Shown: positions 18,781 through 27,326, numbered from the stretch's first letter. The stretch: 44,791 bases of DNA from Propionibacteriaceae bacterium (GCA_031272825.1 JAISTE010000121.1:1-44791), one strand, 5' to 3'. Notes: generated by a model not told the origin, from the letters alone. Numbers and translations: made by a program.

Positions 18781-19745
18781 GCAAGGCGGTCTATTTCAAC
18801 GTCGACGACAATCTGGATTACGAGAACCAGCTCCTGCGCGAGTGGGGTGTAGACGGCGAGCTGGAGCTGGTCGAGGTAAAGACCGAGGGCACGGATGCGG
18901 CGTTCGTCGAGGCGCTTGCCGGGGCTGACGGAGTCGTCGTCGAGTATTTTCAGATCACCGACGCCGTACTAACGCAGCTTCCCGATCTCAAGATCGTCGC
19001 GCTGCAGGCGATCGGCGTTTCCAACGTCGACTTGGATGCCGCCAGCAAGCACGGAGTGGACGTCACCAACTCGCCGGGGTTTTGCTCCGAGGAGGTGGCG
19101 CTGCACACGGTCGGTTTGCTGATCGATCAGGTGCGTAAGCTTTCGTTCCTGGATCGCTCGGTGCGCGCCGGGAAGTGGGATCCGCTGTTGGGTTCGATGC
19201 CACAGCGCATCACCGGCAAGCGCGTCGGCTTGGTGTTCTTCGGCTCCATCCCAAAGCTGATGGTGCCGATGCTCAAGGCAATGGGCCTTCAGGTCGCGGC
19301 CTACGCGCCGACGAAGAGTGCGGAATTCCTCGCTGACTACGGCGTTGAGAAGGTCGAGACCTTGGATGAGCTGCTGGCTGCCTCCGATTTCGTCTCCATG
19401 CACACCCCGCTCAAGCCCGAGACGGCGAAGATGATCGGGGCGCGCGAGTTTTCCTTGATGAAGCCGACGGCCTTCTTTCTCAACACCGCGCGCGGCGGCG
19501 TGGTGGACGAAGACGCCCTCGTCGCCGCGCTCAAAGACGGCCAGATCGCCGGGGCCGGCATCGATGTGATCGCCGACGAGGACACCGAGCAATCCGAACT
19601 CTTCGGATTGGAGAACGTGACGATCACGCCGCACGCGGCGTTCGTCTCCGAGCAGTCTTTCGCCAAGGCCCGCGAGATCGCCCTGAGCCAGCTGGTGCAA
19701 AGGCTGGTCGAAAGCCGCATTCCCGATAACAAGGTGAACAAATGA
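18777..19745 (+). CDS. D-2-hydroxyacid dehydrogenase-family protein with altered Rossmann motif
   Basis: This 322-residue protein matches D-isomer 2-hydroxyacid dehydrogenases such as SerA. The catalytic trio is present: Arg239 in NTARGGVVDEDAL, Glu268 in GIDVIADED and His286 in TPHAAF. The dinucleotide fingerprint, normally GxGxxG, reads VGLVFFGSIPK at 150-160, so the first and last glycines are Phe and Pro. This may change cofactor use or mean that activity is lost. The start overlaps the aminotransferase stop (ATGA). Reduction of a 2-oxo acid produced by the operon's oxidase or aminotransferase is a plausible role. Confidence 0.82.
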   Translation: MSKAVYFNVDDNLDYENQLLREWGVDGELELVEVKTEGTDAAFVEALAGADGVVVEYFQITDAVLTQLPDLKIVALQAIGVSNVDLDAASKHGVDVTNSPGFCSEEVALHTVGLLIDQVRKLSFLDRSVRAGKWDPLLGSMPQRITGKRVGLVFFGSIPKLMVPMLKAMGLQVAAYAPTKSAEFLADYGVEKVETLDELLAASDFVSMHTPLKPETAKMIGAREFSLMKPTAFFLNTARGGVVDEDALVAALKDGQIAGAGIDVIADEDTEQSELFGLENVTITPHAAFVSEQSFAKAREIALSQLVQRLVESRIPDNKVNK

Positions 19746-20773
19746 GGGCGGCGGTATTCCACGGGCCATTCGATATTTCCCTCGAAAATGTGCCCGACCC
19801 CGAGATAAAGGCCCCGCACGAGGCAATAGTCAGGGTTTTAGCGGGGGCGGTGTGCGGCTCGGATTTGTGGACATATCGCGGCCAATCGACGGCAGCGCCG
19901 GAGAGTCGCATCGGGCACGAGTTTATCGGGGTTGTCGTCGAAAAAGGAACCGAAGCTCAAGACTTGAATACCGGCGATATGGTTATCGCCCCATTTCGCT
20001 ATTCCGACGGCTGCTGCGTGCACTGCGACAGCGGTTGGCCCAGCTCGTGCGTCAACGGCGGCTTCTGGGGTTGGGATTCGGACGGCGGGCAGGGCGAGTA
20101 CGTACGCGTGCCCTACGCCTCGGCGACTTTGGTAAAGCTCAGCGATAGCCCCGGGCTTGATGCTGTCCCCGACCTGCTGACGCTCACCGACGTCATGAGC
20201 ACCGGAATGCACGCGGCTGCCAGTGCCCGGATCGCCGGGGGTGAGTCGGTGGCCGTTATCGGCGATGGCGCGGTAGGGCTTTGCGCTGTCATCGCGGCCC
20301 GGCTGCTCGGTGCCGGGAAGACCACCGTCTTCGGCGGCAAACACCCGGATAGAAACGCGCTGGCAAGGCAGTTTGGTGCCGATGAGGTGCGAACCGAGCG
20401 CGGAGCGGAGGCGGTTCAGGCCGTCCAAGAGATCACGCACGGCAAGGGGATGGACGTCGTTTTGGAATGCGTCGGCTCCGAGGCCTCTTTCGATACCGCG
20501 CTTGCGATCACCCGCCCGGGCGGCTCGCTCGCCTACGTCGGCCTGCCGCACGGGGCGAAGATCGAGGTGGCCAAGCTCTTCCGCACCAACGTCACCGTTT
20601 CGGGCGGCCTCAGCCCCGCCCGCCGCTACATCGACCGGCTGCTGGTGCCAGTACTGAACGGGAGCATCCACCCCGGGGCGGTGTTCACCGAGCGGCTTCC
20701 GCTGAGCGACATCGCTAAGGCCTACGACCTCATGGACAAGCGCGAAACCATCAAGGTGCTCGTCACCCCATAA
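19742..20773 (+). CDS. Zinc-dependent alcohol dehydrogenase (MDR superfamily)
   Basis: This 343-residue medium-chain dehydrogenase has the catalytic zinc ligands in VCGSDLW and RIGHEFIGVV. A structural-zinc loop DGCCVHCDSGWPSSC is present, as is the Rossmann motif VIGDGAVGLCAV. The end KAYDLMDKRETIKVLVTP is typical of threonine/sorbitol dehydrogenase relatives. It probably oxidises or reduces a small alcohol/aldehyde produced in the operon; no substrate signature is evident. The ATG overlaps the preceding stop (ATGA). A hairpin follows, so it ends the first half of the operon. Confidence 0.88.
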   Translation: MRAAVFHGPFDISLENVPDPEIKAPHEAIVRVLAGAVCGSDLWTYRGQSTAAPESRIGHEFIGVVVEKGTEAQDLNTGDMVIAPFRYSDGCCVHCDSGWPSSCVNGGFWGWDSDGGQGEYVRVPYASATLVKLSDSPGLDAVPDLLTLTDVMSTGMHAAASARIAGGESVAVIGDGAVGLCAVIAARLLGAGKTTVFGGKHPDRNALARQFGADEVRTERGAEAVQAVQEITHGKGMDVVLECVGSEASFDTALAITRPGGSLAYVGLPHGAKIEVAKLFRTNVTVSGGLSPARRYIDRLLVPVLNGSIHPGAVFTERLPLSDIAKAYDLMDKRETIKVLVTP

Positions 20774-20792
20774 ACTCAATAAAGCGCAATGC

Positions 20793-20822
20793 AAACCGCC
20801 TGCGAAAAACGCGCGGCGGTTT
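20793..20822 (+). terminator. Hairpin after the dehydrogenase, possible partial terminator
   Basis: AAACCGCC pairs with GGCGGTTT, with an inner GCG-AAAAA-CGC helix. It is followed by only a weak T-rich stretch (ATTTC). It lies 20 bases after the stop and 140 before the next gene. A TACGT-N7-ACGTA dyad (20857-20873) follows, so a second promoter may drive the transporter genes. Confidence 0.55.
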
Positions 20823-20963
20823 ATTTCGCTGCACATATCAGCGCAATCCCATCAAATACGTAATAAGCACGTAACCGCTCGAAACACTGCGTTTACTGCG
20901 CGTTGTAGTTTGGTGAAATATTCGCCCAATAGCGTAAAGCCATCCCAGAGAAAAGGAGCAACA

Positions 20964-21599
20964 GTGAGCGGATTCTTAGCTGTCTTGGCAGCTGTCCCAA
21001 TCACCCTGCTCGTCACCATCGGGGCCTTTGCCGTCGGAATCGTCTTGGCCCTCGGGCTCACGTTCATGCGCCGGTCGAAGCAACCCTGGCTGCGGTTCCC
21101 CGCCCAGGCGTTCGTCGATCTGGCCAGGGGCATCCCACCGATCGTGTGGCTGCTTTTCCTCTACTTCGGCTTGGGGATGGGCGTCATCAAGCTCAGCCCG
21201 CTGCAGGCCGGAGTACTTGGCCTGGGAGTCGTCTCGGCCGGGTACCTCGCCGAGATCTTCCGCGGCGGGCTGCTGGCCGTCCACAAGGGGCAATACGAGG
21301 CTGGTGAGGCGCTCGGCCTCTCAGCTTGGACGCGCTACAGCAAGATCATCGCGCCGCAGGCCTTCAAGGCGATGCTCCCGGCCCTGGCCACCTACTTCAT
21401 AGGCCTGGTCAAAGATTCCTCGATCGCGTCCGTCATCGGCGTGAAAGAGATGGTCTTCACCGCCAACCAGTACGCCCGGCGCTCGGACGACGGCATCTAC
21501 ACGTTCTTCCTGGCCGCGGCCATCTACATCGCGGTGTCTATACCTTTCGCCGTCGTCGCTCGGCGCATGGAAACCAAGCTGCAGGAGAGTGCGAAATGA
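20964..21599 (+). CDS. Polar amino acid ABC transporter permease 1
   Basis: This 211-residue inner membrane permease of the His/Glu/Gln/Arg type has about five helices and the coupling-loop motif EALGLSAWTRYSKIIAPQAF, which docks on the ATPase. A further family motif is FVDLARGIPPIVWLLFLYFG. The GTG at 20964 is preferred because AAAGGAG lies just upstream; an in-frame start at 20910 adds 18 hydrophilic residues. It is coupled to the second permease by a four-base overlap. Confidence 0.92.
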   Translation: MSGFLAVLAAVPITLLVTIGAFAVGIVLALGLTFMRRSKQPWLRFPAQAFVDLARGIPPIVWLLFLYFGLGMGVIKLSPLQAGVLGLGVVSAGYLAEIFRGGLLAVHKGQYEAGEALGLSAWTRYSKIIAPQAFKAMLPALATYFIGLVKDSSIASVIGVKEMVFTANQYARRSDDGIYTFFLAAAIYIAVSIPFAVVARRMETKLQESAK

Positions 21600-22249
21600 A
21601 CACCGTCGAGTTTTGGGCGTCGCGTTTCCTCGAGATGCTGGGCGGCCTGGGAGTTTCGCTGCAGCTCACCGTCGGCGCCCTCGTCATGGGCATTCCGCTC
21701 GGGCTGCTGCTGGCCCTGGGCCTGCTGGGCAAGAGCAAGATCGTCTATTACCTTTGCCTGGCCTTGGTTGAGGTTGGCCGCGGCGCACCGGCGCTGGTCG
21801 TCCTATACGTCGTCTACTACGGGCTTCCCATCCTCAGCCTGCGCCCCGAAGCCATGGTGTGCGCCTACATCGGGCTGACGTACACCACCGCCGCGTACAC
21901 CTCCGAGTACATCCGCGGCGGGCTAAAGGCCGTCAGCCCCGGCTCCATCGAGGCGGCACACGCCTTGGCCATGCCCCAGCTCGACGTCCTGCGTTTCGTC
22001 CTCATCCCGCAAGGCCTGCGCGTGGCGATCCCCTCCCTGATGGGCTTTGCCATCCAGATCTTCCAAGCCACCTCGCTCACCTATTCGATCACCGTGCGCG
22101 AGGTGACCGCGATCTCGTATTCGATCGGATCGAATACGTTCAGATACCTGGAGATTTTCGCCCTCGCCGGAATCCTCTACGCAGTCATCACCATCCCAGC
22201 CACCTGGCTGACCAACAAGGTCGAGGCGCGCCTTGCGCTGAGGCACTGA
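21596..22249 (+). CDS. Polar amino acid ABC transporter permease 2
   Basis: This 217-residue permease is the heterodimer partner of the preceding one. It has the coupling motif EAAHALAMPQLDVLRFVLIP and the family segment EVGRGAPALVVLYVVYYGLP. The ATG at 21596 overlaps the stop of permease 1 (ATGA). An in-frame start far upstream lies inside permease 1 and is rejected. Two different permeases with one ATPase is the usual composition of this transporter class. Confidence 0.92.
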   Translation: MNTVEFWASRFLEMLGGLGVSLQLTVGALVMGIPLGLLLALGLLGKSKIVYYLCLALVEVGRGAPALVVLYVVYYGLPILSLRPEAMVCAYIGLTYTTAAYTSEYIRGGLKAVSPGSIEAAHALAMPQLDVLRFVLIPQGLRVAIPSLMGFAIQIFQATSLTYSITVREVTAISYSIGSNTFRYLEIFALAGILYAVITIPATWLTNKVEARLALRH

Positions 22250-22263
22250 ATCAAGGAGAGAAA

Positions 22264-23106
22264 ATGAAGAAAACCATGACAACCGTCGCGGCGCTGCTGT
22301 GCGTCGCCGGCCTGGCTGCCTGTTCGTCCGAAACCGCCGATCCGCAGGTCGCTGCCGGGGACTGTACCCCGGCGCACACCTTCTCGACGATCGAAGCTGG
22401 AAAGCTCATCGTCGCATCCCCGGAGTTCCCGCCGTTCTCGTCCCTCGTTGAGGGCGCAGACGAGGGCATCGACACCGAGATCGCCAAGGAGATCGCGAAA
22501 CTGGAGTGCCTGACCGTCGAACTCCAGGACGTCGCCTACTCGGCCGCCGTCCCCGCCGTGCAGTCCGGGCGAGCCGATATGGCCGTCGGCTGCTACTACC
22601 GCACCAAGGAACGCTCGGAGATCGTCAATCTTTCCGACGCCATCTACCTCGACGGCATGGGCATCGTCTCCAAGGACGGCGTGACGTCGATCCCCGAGAT
22701 CATCAAGATGAACGTCGGTTCGGTCGACGGCTACCTGTGGAACGACGACATGCAAAAGCTGATGGACGGAAAAATGAAGATCTACCCGTCGAACGTCGAG
22801 ATGTGGGCCGACCTGGAGGCCGGGCGCATCGACGTCGGCTTCGACTCCGTGGCGGTTAGCCAGGACAAGGCCAAGGGCACCGACTTCAAGGTGACCGTAG
22901 CCGATCCCGACGACCGCGTGGCCGCCTCCGTGAAGGCCGCCCAGATCGGCCTGCCGCTCACCAAGGACAACGCCGAGCTGCTGGCCGCGGTGAACGCGGA
23001 CATCAAGACCCTTCAAGACAACGGCACCATCAAGGCCATCTTCGAAAAGTACGGCGTCGACACCTCCCTTACCGAGGTCGGCGACAACTACCTGATTGGC
23101 GAATAA
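22264..23106 (+). CDS. Amino acid ABC transporter substrate-binding lipoprotein
   Basis: This 280-residue type-3 solute-binding protein has a lipoprotein signal ending LAAC (Cys20). The mature part carries the SBP_bac_3 pattern: LIVASPEFPPFSSLVEGADE, GIDTEIAKEIAK, and AVQSGRADMAVGCYYRTKER. The arginine in the last segment is the position that usually holds the ligand carboxylate. The lining residues do not let me name the ligand. AAGGAG precedes the ATG. A strong UUCG hairpin follows, consistent with excess production of the binding protein. Confidence 0.92.
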   Translation: MKKTMTTVAALLCVAGLAACSSETADPQVAAGDCTPAHTFSTIEAGKLIVASPEFPPFSSLVEGADEGIDTEIAKEIAKLECLTVELQDVAYSAAVPAVQSGRADMAVGCYYRTKERSEIVNLSDAIYLDGMGIVSKDGVTSIPEIIKMNVGSVDGYLWNDDMQKLMDGKMKIYPSNVEMWADLEAGRIDVGFDSVAVSQDKAKGTDFKVTVADPDDRVAASVKAAQIGLPLTKDNAELLAAVNADIKTLQDNGTIKAIFEKYGVDTSLTEVGDNYLIGE

Positions 23107-23115
23107 CCCGTCCAA

Positions 23116-23139
23116 GGGCGGCGGGTTCGCCCGCCGCCC
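23116..23139 (+). promoter_or_regulatory. UUCG-capped intercistronic hairpin
   Basis: GGGCGGCGGG pairs perfectly with CCCGCCGCCC around TTCG, with no T-tail. Placed between the binding-protein and ATPase genes, it probably stabilises the upstream mRNA or attenuates transcription. Confidence 0.7.
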
Positions 23140-23159
23140 ACACCAAACCAAGGAAGATC

Positions 23160-23960
23160 ATGGAAGAGCGCAAGCGGTACTCCGGAAAGGTCGACATCGG
23201 CCTGAAATCCCCAAAGTACCTTGTGGAGTTGGCAAAGGTAGATAAGCACTTCGGCTCAAACCACGTGCTGAAGGGCGTCTCGCTGCGGGTGAAACCCGGC
23301 GAAGTGTGCTCGATCATCGGGCCGAGTGGCGCGGGCAAGAGCACCTTGCTGCGCTGCGTCAACCTGCTGGAGAGCCCCGACTCGGGGAACATGGTCGTCG
23401 CCGGGCAGTACGTCGATCTGGCCCGCCCGCTGGACAAGCGCTCGCTGCTGCAGCTGCGCCGCAACGTCGGCATGGTCTTCCAATCCTTCAACCTGTTCCC
23501 GCACCTGAGTGTCTTGGAGAACATCTCGCTGCCGCAGCGGCGGGTCTTGGGGCGCTCTGCTGAAGACGCGAAGGCCAAATCTCTGGAGCTGCTGGAGCGG
23601 GTGGGCCTTGCCGACAAGGCCGAATCGTTCCCGTCGAAGATCTCTGGCGGGCAGCAGCAGCGCGTCGCGATCGCCCGCGCGCTCGCCCTCGAACCCAAGG
23701 CGATGCTGTTCGACGAGCCGACCTCCGCCCTCGATCCCGAGCTCGCCCAGGAGGTATTGGGGGTTATGAAAGAGGTGGCCGCGTCGGGAATGACGATGCT
23801 CGTCGTCACGCACGAGATGAATTTTGCGCGCAACGTGGGCAACCACCTGGTCGTGATGGAGAACGGCTCGATCATCGAAGAGGGCGATCCCGAGCAGATC
23901 ATGACCGAGCCCAAGCTGGAGCGCACCAAGCAATTTCTTTCGGCAGTAATCAACCACTAA
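23160..23960 (+). CDS. Amino acid ABC transporter ATP-binding protein
   Basis: This 266-residue ATPase has Walker A GPSGAGKST, the Q-loop VFQSFNLFPHLS, the signature ISGGQQQRVAIARAL, Walker B MLFDEPTSALDPE and the switch His in VVTHEM, all intact. It is the polar amino acid (GlnQ/HisP) class and completes the importer with the two permeases and the lipoprotein. AAGG precedes the ATG. The first 20 residues form a hydrophilic extension before the family core begins at LVELAKVDKHFG. Confidence 0.94.
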   Translation: MEERKRYSGKVDIGLKSPKYLVELAKVDKHFGSNHVLKGVSLRVKPGEVCSIIGPSGAGKSTLLRCVNLLESPDSGNMVVAGQYVDLARPLDKRSLLQLRRNVGMVFQSFNLFPHLSVLENISLPQRRVLGRSAEDAKAKSLELLERVGLADKAESFPSKISGGQQQRVAIARALALEPKAMLFDEPTSALDPELAQEVLGVMKEVAASGMTMLVVTHEMNFARNVGNHLVVMENGSIIEEGDPEQIMTEPKLERTKQFLSAVINH

Positions 23961-23967
23961 GGACAAC

Positions 23968-24345
23968 ATGAACATCACAACGATCTCCGTAGGTGAGTCC
24001 GTCGCCGCCTACAGCCACGGGAAGGTCGTGAACGGCCTGCTGTTCACCTCCGGAATCACCTCCCACGACCCGGTGACGGGCGAGGTGCGCGGCCAATCCA
24101 TCGAGGAACAGACGAGCTACTGCTTCGAGCTGCTCGAAGCCATCCTGGCCAAGTCTGGATCGTCGCTCGCCGACCTGCTTCAGGTGCAGGTCTTCCTAAA
24201 CGATGTGAACGCCGATTTCGCCGGGTTCGACGCCACGTACAAGTCCATCGTGCCCGCACCCTTCCCGCCGCGCGCGACCGTCGGGGCTTCTTTGCCGGGC
24301 TATCGCATCGAGATGCTGGTAACCGCAGCCGTGAAGGAGGCCTGA
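23968..24345 (+). CDS. RidA-family enamine/imine deaminase
   Basis: This 125-residue protein of the YjgF/YER057c/UK114 family hydrolyses reactive 2-imino or enamine products of PLP and flavin enzymes. The active-site arginine lies in PFPPRATVGAS, and the acidic residue in YRIEMLVTAAV is conserved. Its place between an amino acid importer and a flavin amine oxidoreductase fits clearance of the imino acid made by the latter. It starts 7 bases after the ATPase stop. Its stop overlaps the next ATG by one base (TGATG). Confidence 0.9.
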   Translation: MNITTISVGESVAAYSHGKVVNGLLFTSGITSHDPVTGEVRGQSIEEQTSYCFELLEAILAKSGSSLADLLQVQVFLNDVNADFAGFDATYKSIVPAPFPPRATVGASLPGYRIEMLVTAAVKEA

Positions 24346-25598
24346 TGTCGGTCGTCATTATCGGTGCCGGAGTTGTCGGCCTGGCGGCCGCGTACGAGCT
24401 TGGAAAGCGCGGCCACAAGGTAGTTTTGCTGGAAAAGGACACCTACGGGCAGGGCCCATCCCACGGAAATGCCGCGCTGGTGACGGGCGTGCTCTCGTTC
24501 CCCGTCCCGGCGCCGGGTTCGGTGGGGGTGGCGGCCAAGTCGCTTTTGAAATCTGGGCAGGCGATAACGCTCGTCCCCCAGTTCTCCCCCGCCTATGCCG
24601 CCTTCTTGCTGCGCATGGCGCTGGCTACCCGCAAGCACCCGTTCGCGGTGGGCACGATGGCCCAGGACATCCTGACGGTCAAGGTGCTGGAAACCTTCGA
24701 CGAATACGCCAAGGACGGGCTGGTTTTTGAATCGCACGAGCGCGGCTCGATGCACGTTTTCAACAACCAGGCCGAGTTCGAAGCCGGTATGAGCGTCTTC
24801 GAGCCGTTTGCGGATATTCGCTCGCGGGTCGTCGGGCTGGAAACCGCCGAGGCCGTGCACGAGGTCGATCCGGCGCTCGCGGCGGGGATTTCCTACGGGT
24901 ACTACGCCAAGACCGATCGACAGGTCGAACCCGAATCTCTCATGAAGGCGCTTGTCGCGGCGATTAAGAAGCAGGGCGGGGAGCTTGTTGAACACGCCGA
25001 GGTGCTGGATTTTGTGGCGAAGAACGGCAAGGTGAGCGCTGTTGTGACCACCGCTGGGGTGTACGAGGCCGAGCAGGTCGTCATCGCCGCCGGTGTGGGT
25101 TCGCGCAAGCTGGCCGGGATGCTCGGTTTTTCGCTGCCGCAGTACTCCGGCGGCGGCTATTCGGTGGACGTTCACTACGCCGATTACGAGGCCGGGCCGC
25201 ACACGTCGGTGCTGACTTCGGCGTCGCACATAGCCGTGACCCCGCTGGATTGGGGTTTGCGGGCGTCGTCGGGGATGATCATCGGGCAGCGTTACCCCGA
25301 GGTGAAGCCGCGGCTGATCGCCAAGCTGTTGAGCGATCTCAAGGCCACGTACCCGGGCGTCCCGCTGGACGACGTGGAGCCCGGCTGGGCGGGGCTGCGG
25401 CCCATGTCCGCCGACGGAGTTCCGGTGATTGGCCTTGTGCCAGGCCTTTCCAACGCGTACCTGGCGACGGGACATGCCATGCTGGGCCTCACCTATGCTC
25501 CCGCCACGGCCAAGGTGCTCGCCGAATCTATGGAGGCCGAGCGTCCGCTTGCGGCCTACGAGCTGCTCAGCCCGAGCCGATTCAAGCTGCGCAAATGA
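24345..25598 (+). CDS. DadA-like FAD-dependent D-amino acid oxidoreductase
   Basis: This 417-residue flavoprotein of the DAO/DadA family has the N-terminal FAD motif VIIGAGVVGLAAAYELGKRG with the ribose-binding acidic residue in VVLLEKD. A C-terminal GWAGLRPMSADGVPVIG and TGHAMLGLTYAP close the FAD site, as in D-amino acid dehydrogenases. It likely oxidises an amino acid, probably a D-isomer, to an imino acid, with RidA next door speeding hydrolysis. AAGGAGG precedes the ATG. Glycine or sarcosine oxidase activity in the same family is an alternative. Confidence 0.88.
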   Translation: MSVVIIGAGVVGLAAAYELGKRGHKVVLLEKDTYGQGPSHGNAALVTGVLSFPVPAPGSVGVAAKSLLKSGQAITLVPQFSPAYAAFLLRMALATRKHPFAVGTMAQDILTVKVLETFDEYAKDGLVFESHERGSMHVFNNQAEFEAGMSVFEPFADIRSRVVGLETAEAVHEVDPALAAGISYGYYAKTDRQVEPESLMKALVAAIKKQGGELVEHAEVLDFVAKNGKVSAVVTTAGVYEAEQVVIAAGVGSRKLAGMLGFSLPQYSGGGYSVDVHYADYEAGPHTSVLTSASHIAVTPLDWGLRASSGMIIGQRYPEVKPRLIAKLLSDLKATYPGVPLDDVEPGWAGLRPMSADGVPVIGLVPGLSNAYLATGHAMLGLTYAPATAKVLAESMEAERPLAAYELLSPSRFKLRK

Positions 25599-26311
25599 TC
25601 ACCATGCCGATGGGCCAGGCGATCGCCGGGTACCGCGTCGGGGTGATCTACATCGAGGACGTCTGGTACCCGCTCGTGCCCGGCAACGTGGTGAACGCCT
25701 CCACGTTCGACTTCCCGGTGCGCCTGGCCCCGGTTCATATCTCTATCCCCTCGCTGTTCGGGACGGATTCCGTGGATGTGTTCGACGCCGTTATGGAGGC
25801 CTGCCTGCAGCTCAAGCGCGAGGGGGTGTGGGCGATTTCCTCGGCGTGCGGCTTCTTCGGCAAGTACCAGGCGCGCGTGCGGGAGGCCTTGGGGATGCCG
25901 GTGGCGTTGTCCTCTTTGGTTCAGATTCCGTGGATTCGGGCGCTGGTGCCGGGCCGCATCGGGGTACTCACCGCCGATTCTTCTTCGTTCGACGCCGAAC
26001 TGCTGGCGGCCTGCGGGGTTTTCGATTCCTCGGAGCTGGAGGTCGCGGGGCTGCAGGACGCACCCGAGTTTTCGGCCATCTTGGAGGGTCGGGGAAGCTT
26101 TGATAACGACGTTGTGCGGCAGGAGGTCGTGGATGCCGCGCTCTCTCTAGATCTAGACGGGGTGGGGGCGATCTTGCTCGAGTGCTCGGACATGCCGCCG
26201 TACGCATCGGCCATCCAACAGGCCACCGGCAAGCCAGTATTCGACTTCACGACGTTGATTCGCTACCTGCACACGGCCGTCGCACAGCGGGCGTACAGCG
26301 GGTTTATCTGA
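25595..26311 (+). CDS. Aspartate/glutamate racemase-superfamily protein
   Basis: This 238-residue protein has the paired catalytic cysteines of the Asp/Glu/hydantoin racemase superfamily: Cys85 in AISSACGFFGKYQ and Cys197 in ILLECSDMPPY. It is a cofactor-independent racemase or a related isomerase or decarboxylase. In this context it may convert an imported L-amino acid to the D-form used by the DadA-like enzyme, or the reverse. The ATG at 25595 overlaps the preceding stop (ATGA). A second in-frame ATG lies nine bases further. An upstream in-frame extension falls inside the flavoprotein and is rejected. This is the last gene of the operon. Confidence 0.85.
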   Translation: MITMPMGQAIAGYRVGVIYIEDVWYPLVPGNVVNASTFDFPVRLAPVHISIPSLFGTDSVDVFDAVMEACLQLKREGVWAISSACGFFGKYQARVREALGMPVALSSLVQIPWIRALVPGRIGVLTADSSSFDAELLAACGVFDSSELEVAGLQDAPEFSAILEGRGSFDNDVVRQEVVDAALSLDLDGVGAILLECSDMPPYASAIQQATGKPVFDFTTLIRYLHTAVAQRAYSGFI

Positions 26312-26333
26312 GCTAATAGCCGAACCCCAACCC

Positions 26334-26364
26334 GTCATCCCGCGCGTAGTCGCGGGATCTTTTT
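26334..26364 (+). terminator. Family 1 palindrome acting as terminator
   Basis: ATCCCGCG-N6-CGCGGGAT is a perfect eight-base stem followed by CTTTTT, 23 bases after the racemase stop. The stem is the family 1 repeat itself (26334-26360), here with a T-run added. Confidence 0.8.
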
Positions 26365-26389
26365 GTTGCGGCAGGGTGTGGGAACCCAC

Positions 26390-27256
26390 TCATGCCCTGG
26401 CGGCCAGCTCGGCAATCACCAGGTCTTCCCAGGCCATGCCCACCGACTTGAAGACCACCGGACGGTCGGTCGCAAGCGCGACTTCTCCCGTCACCACTTG
26501 GGACATGGCGATAAGCGAACCGGGGTCAAGCGCACGCTCGGCTGCCGCGATCACCACATCCCCGGCCTCGCGCAGTGCGGTAGCCACATCCTCGACGACG
26601 ACCTGCGCCCGGCCCATGAGCGCGGAATCCAGCTCACGGGCCTCGGCCTCGTGCGAGCCCATCGCCACCACAACGGCGTCGTCGCGCAGGCGGGAAGAGT
26701 CGAACAGCGGCTCGCGTGCCGAAGTGCAGCAGATCACCGCGTCGGCCTCGGCCAGCAGCCGCTCCAGGTTCTCGGCGGGATGCGAACGGGTTGTGTGCCT
26801 CACCCATCCCGGCCTAACCAGAGCTCTCAAGGTTTCCACGTGCCCGAGCGCCTGCGGCCCATCGCCGAAAACCAGCACGCCCATGCCGTCGTGCAGCCGG
26901 GGCCGGATGGCCGCAATCGAGACCGCCGGAGTACGGCTCTCGGTGAGCGACGAACCTTCCAGCACGGCGGTAGGCGCGAGGGTATCGCGGTCGTAGAGGA
27001 TATAAAGCCCCTGGATGCGAGTCAGGCCCCGAGCGGGGTTCTGGGGAGCGACGGTCAAACACTTGATGCCAACTGCCGTAGTGGTTTCGGATGGCATGAT
27101 CAGCCATTGCCCGTTGGAGATGGGAACCGCAGATCGAGGAGGCAGAGACGCGACGTCAAGCCCGGCCCGCAGCTCGGCCTCAATCGCCTCGACGGCGGCG
27201 GTAGGGGTGACGGATGCACGAATCTGTTCGGCGTCCACATAGGGTATGGCACTCAT
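26390..27256 (-). CDS. Ornithine cyclodeaminase/mu-crystallin-family protein
   Basis: This 288-residue protein has the family Rossmann region VLVFGDGPQALGHVETLRAL and the family block FKSVGMAWEDLVIAELAARA at the end. The N-terminal catalytic region includes SLTESRTPAVSIAA. The family includes ornithine cyclodeaminase (ornithine to proline), alanine dehydrogenase and other NAD-dependent imine reductases, so the reaction is uncertain. At 288 residues it is a little shorter than the usual 310-350. The ATG has TAGGGT (27264-27269) seven bases upstream and appears leaderless. It converges on the amino acid operon, a suggestive context. Confidence 0.85.
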   Translation of the reverse strand: MSAIPYVDAEQIRASVTPTAAVEAIEAELRAGLDVASLPPRSAVPISNGQWLIMPSETTTAVGIKCLTVAPQNPARGLTRIQGLYILYDRDTLAPTAVLEGSSLTESRTPAVSIAAIRPRLHDGMGVLVFGDGPQALGHVETLRALVRPGWVRHTTRSHPAENLERLLAEADAVICCTSAREPLFDSSRLRDDAVVVAMGSHEAEARELDSALMGRAQVVVEDVATALREAGDVVIAAAERALDPGSLIAMSQVVTGEVALATDRPVVFKSVGMAWEDLVIAELAARA

Positions 27257-27326
27257 GTGCCCGACCCTAGTGGTCGCGATTTACAGTCGCGTTGCGGTCG
27301 GTTCTTCCGCGGTTGGTTGGTATGAG

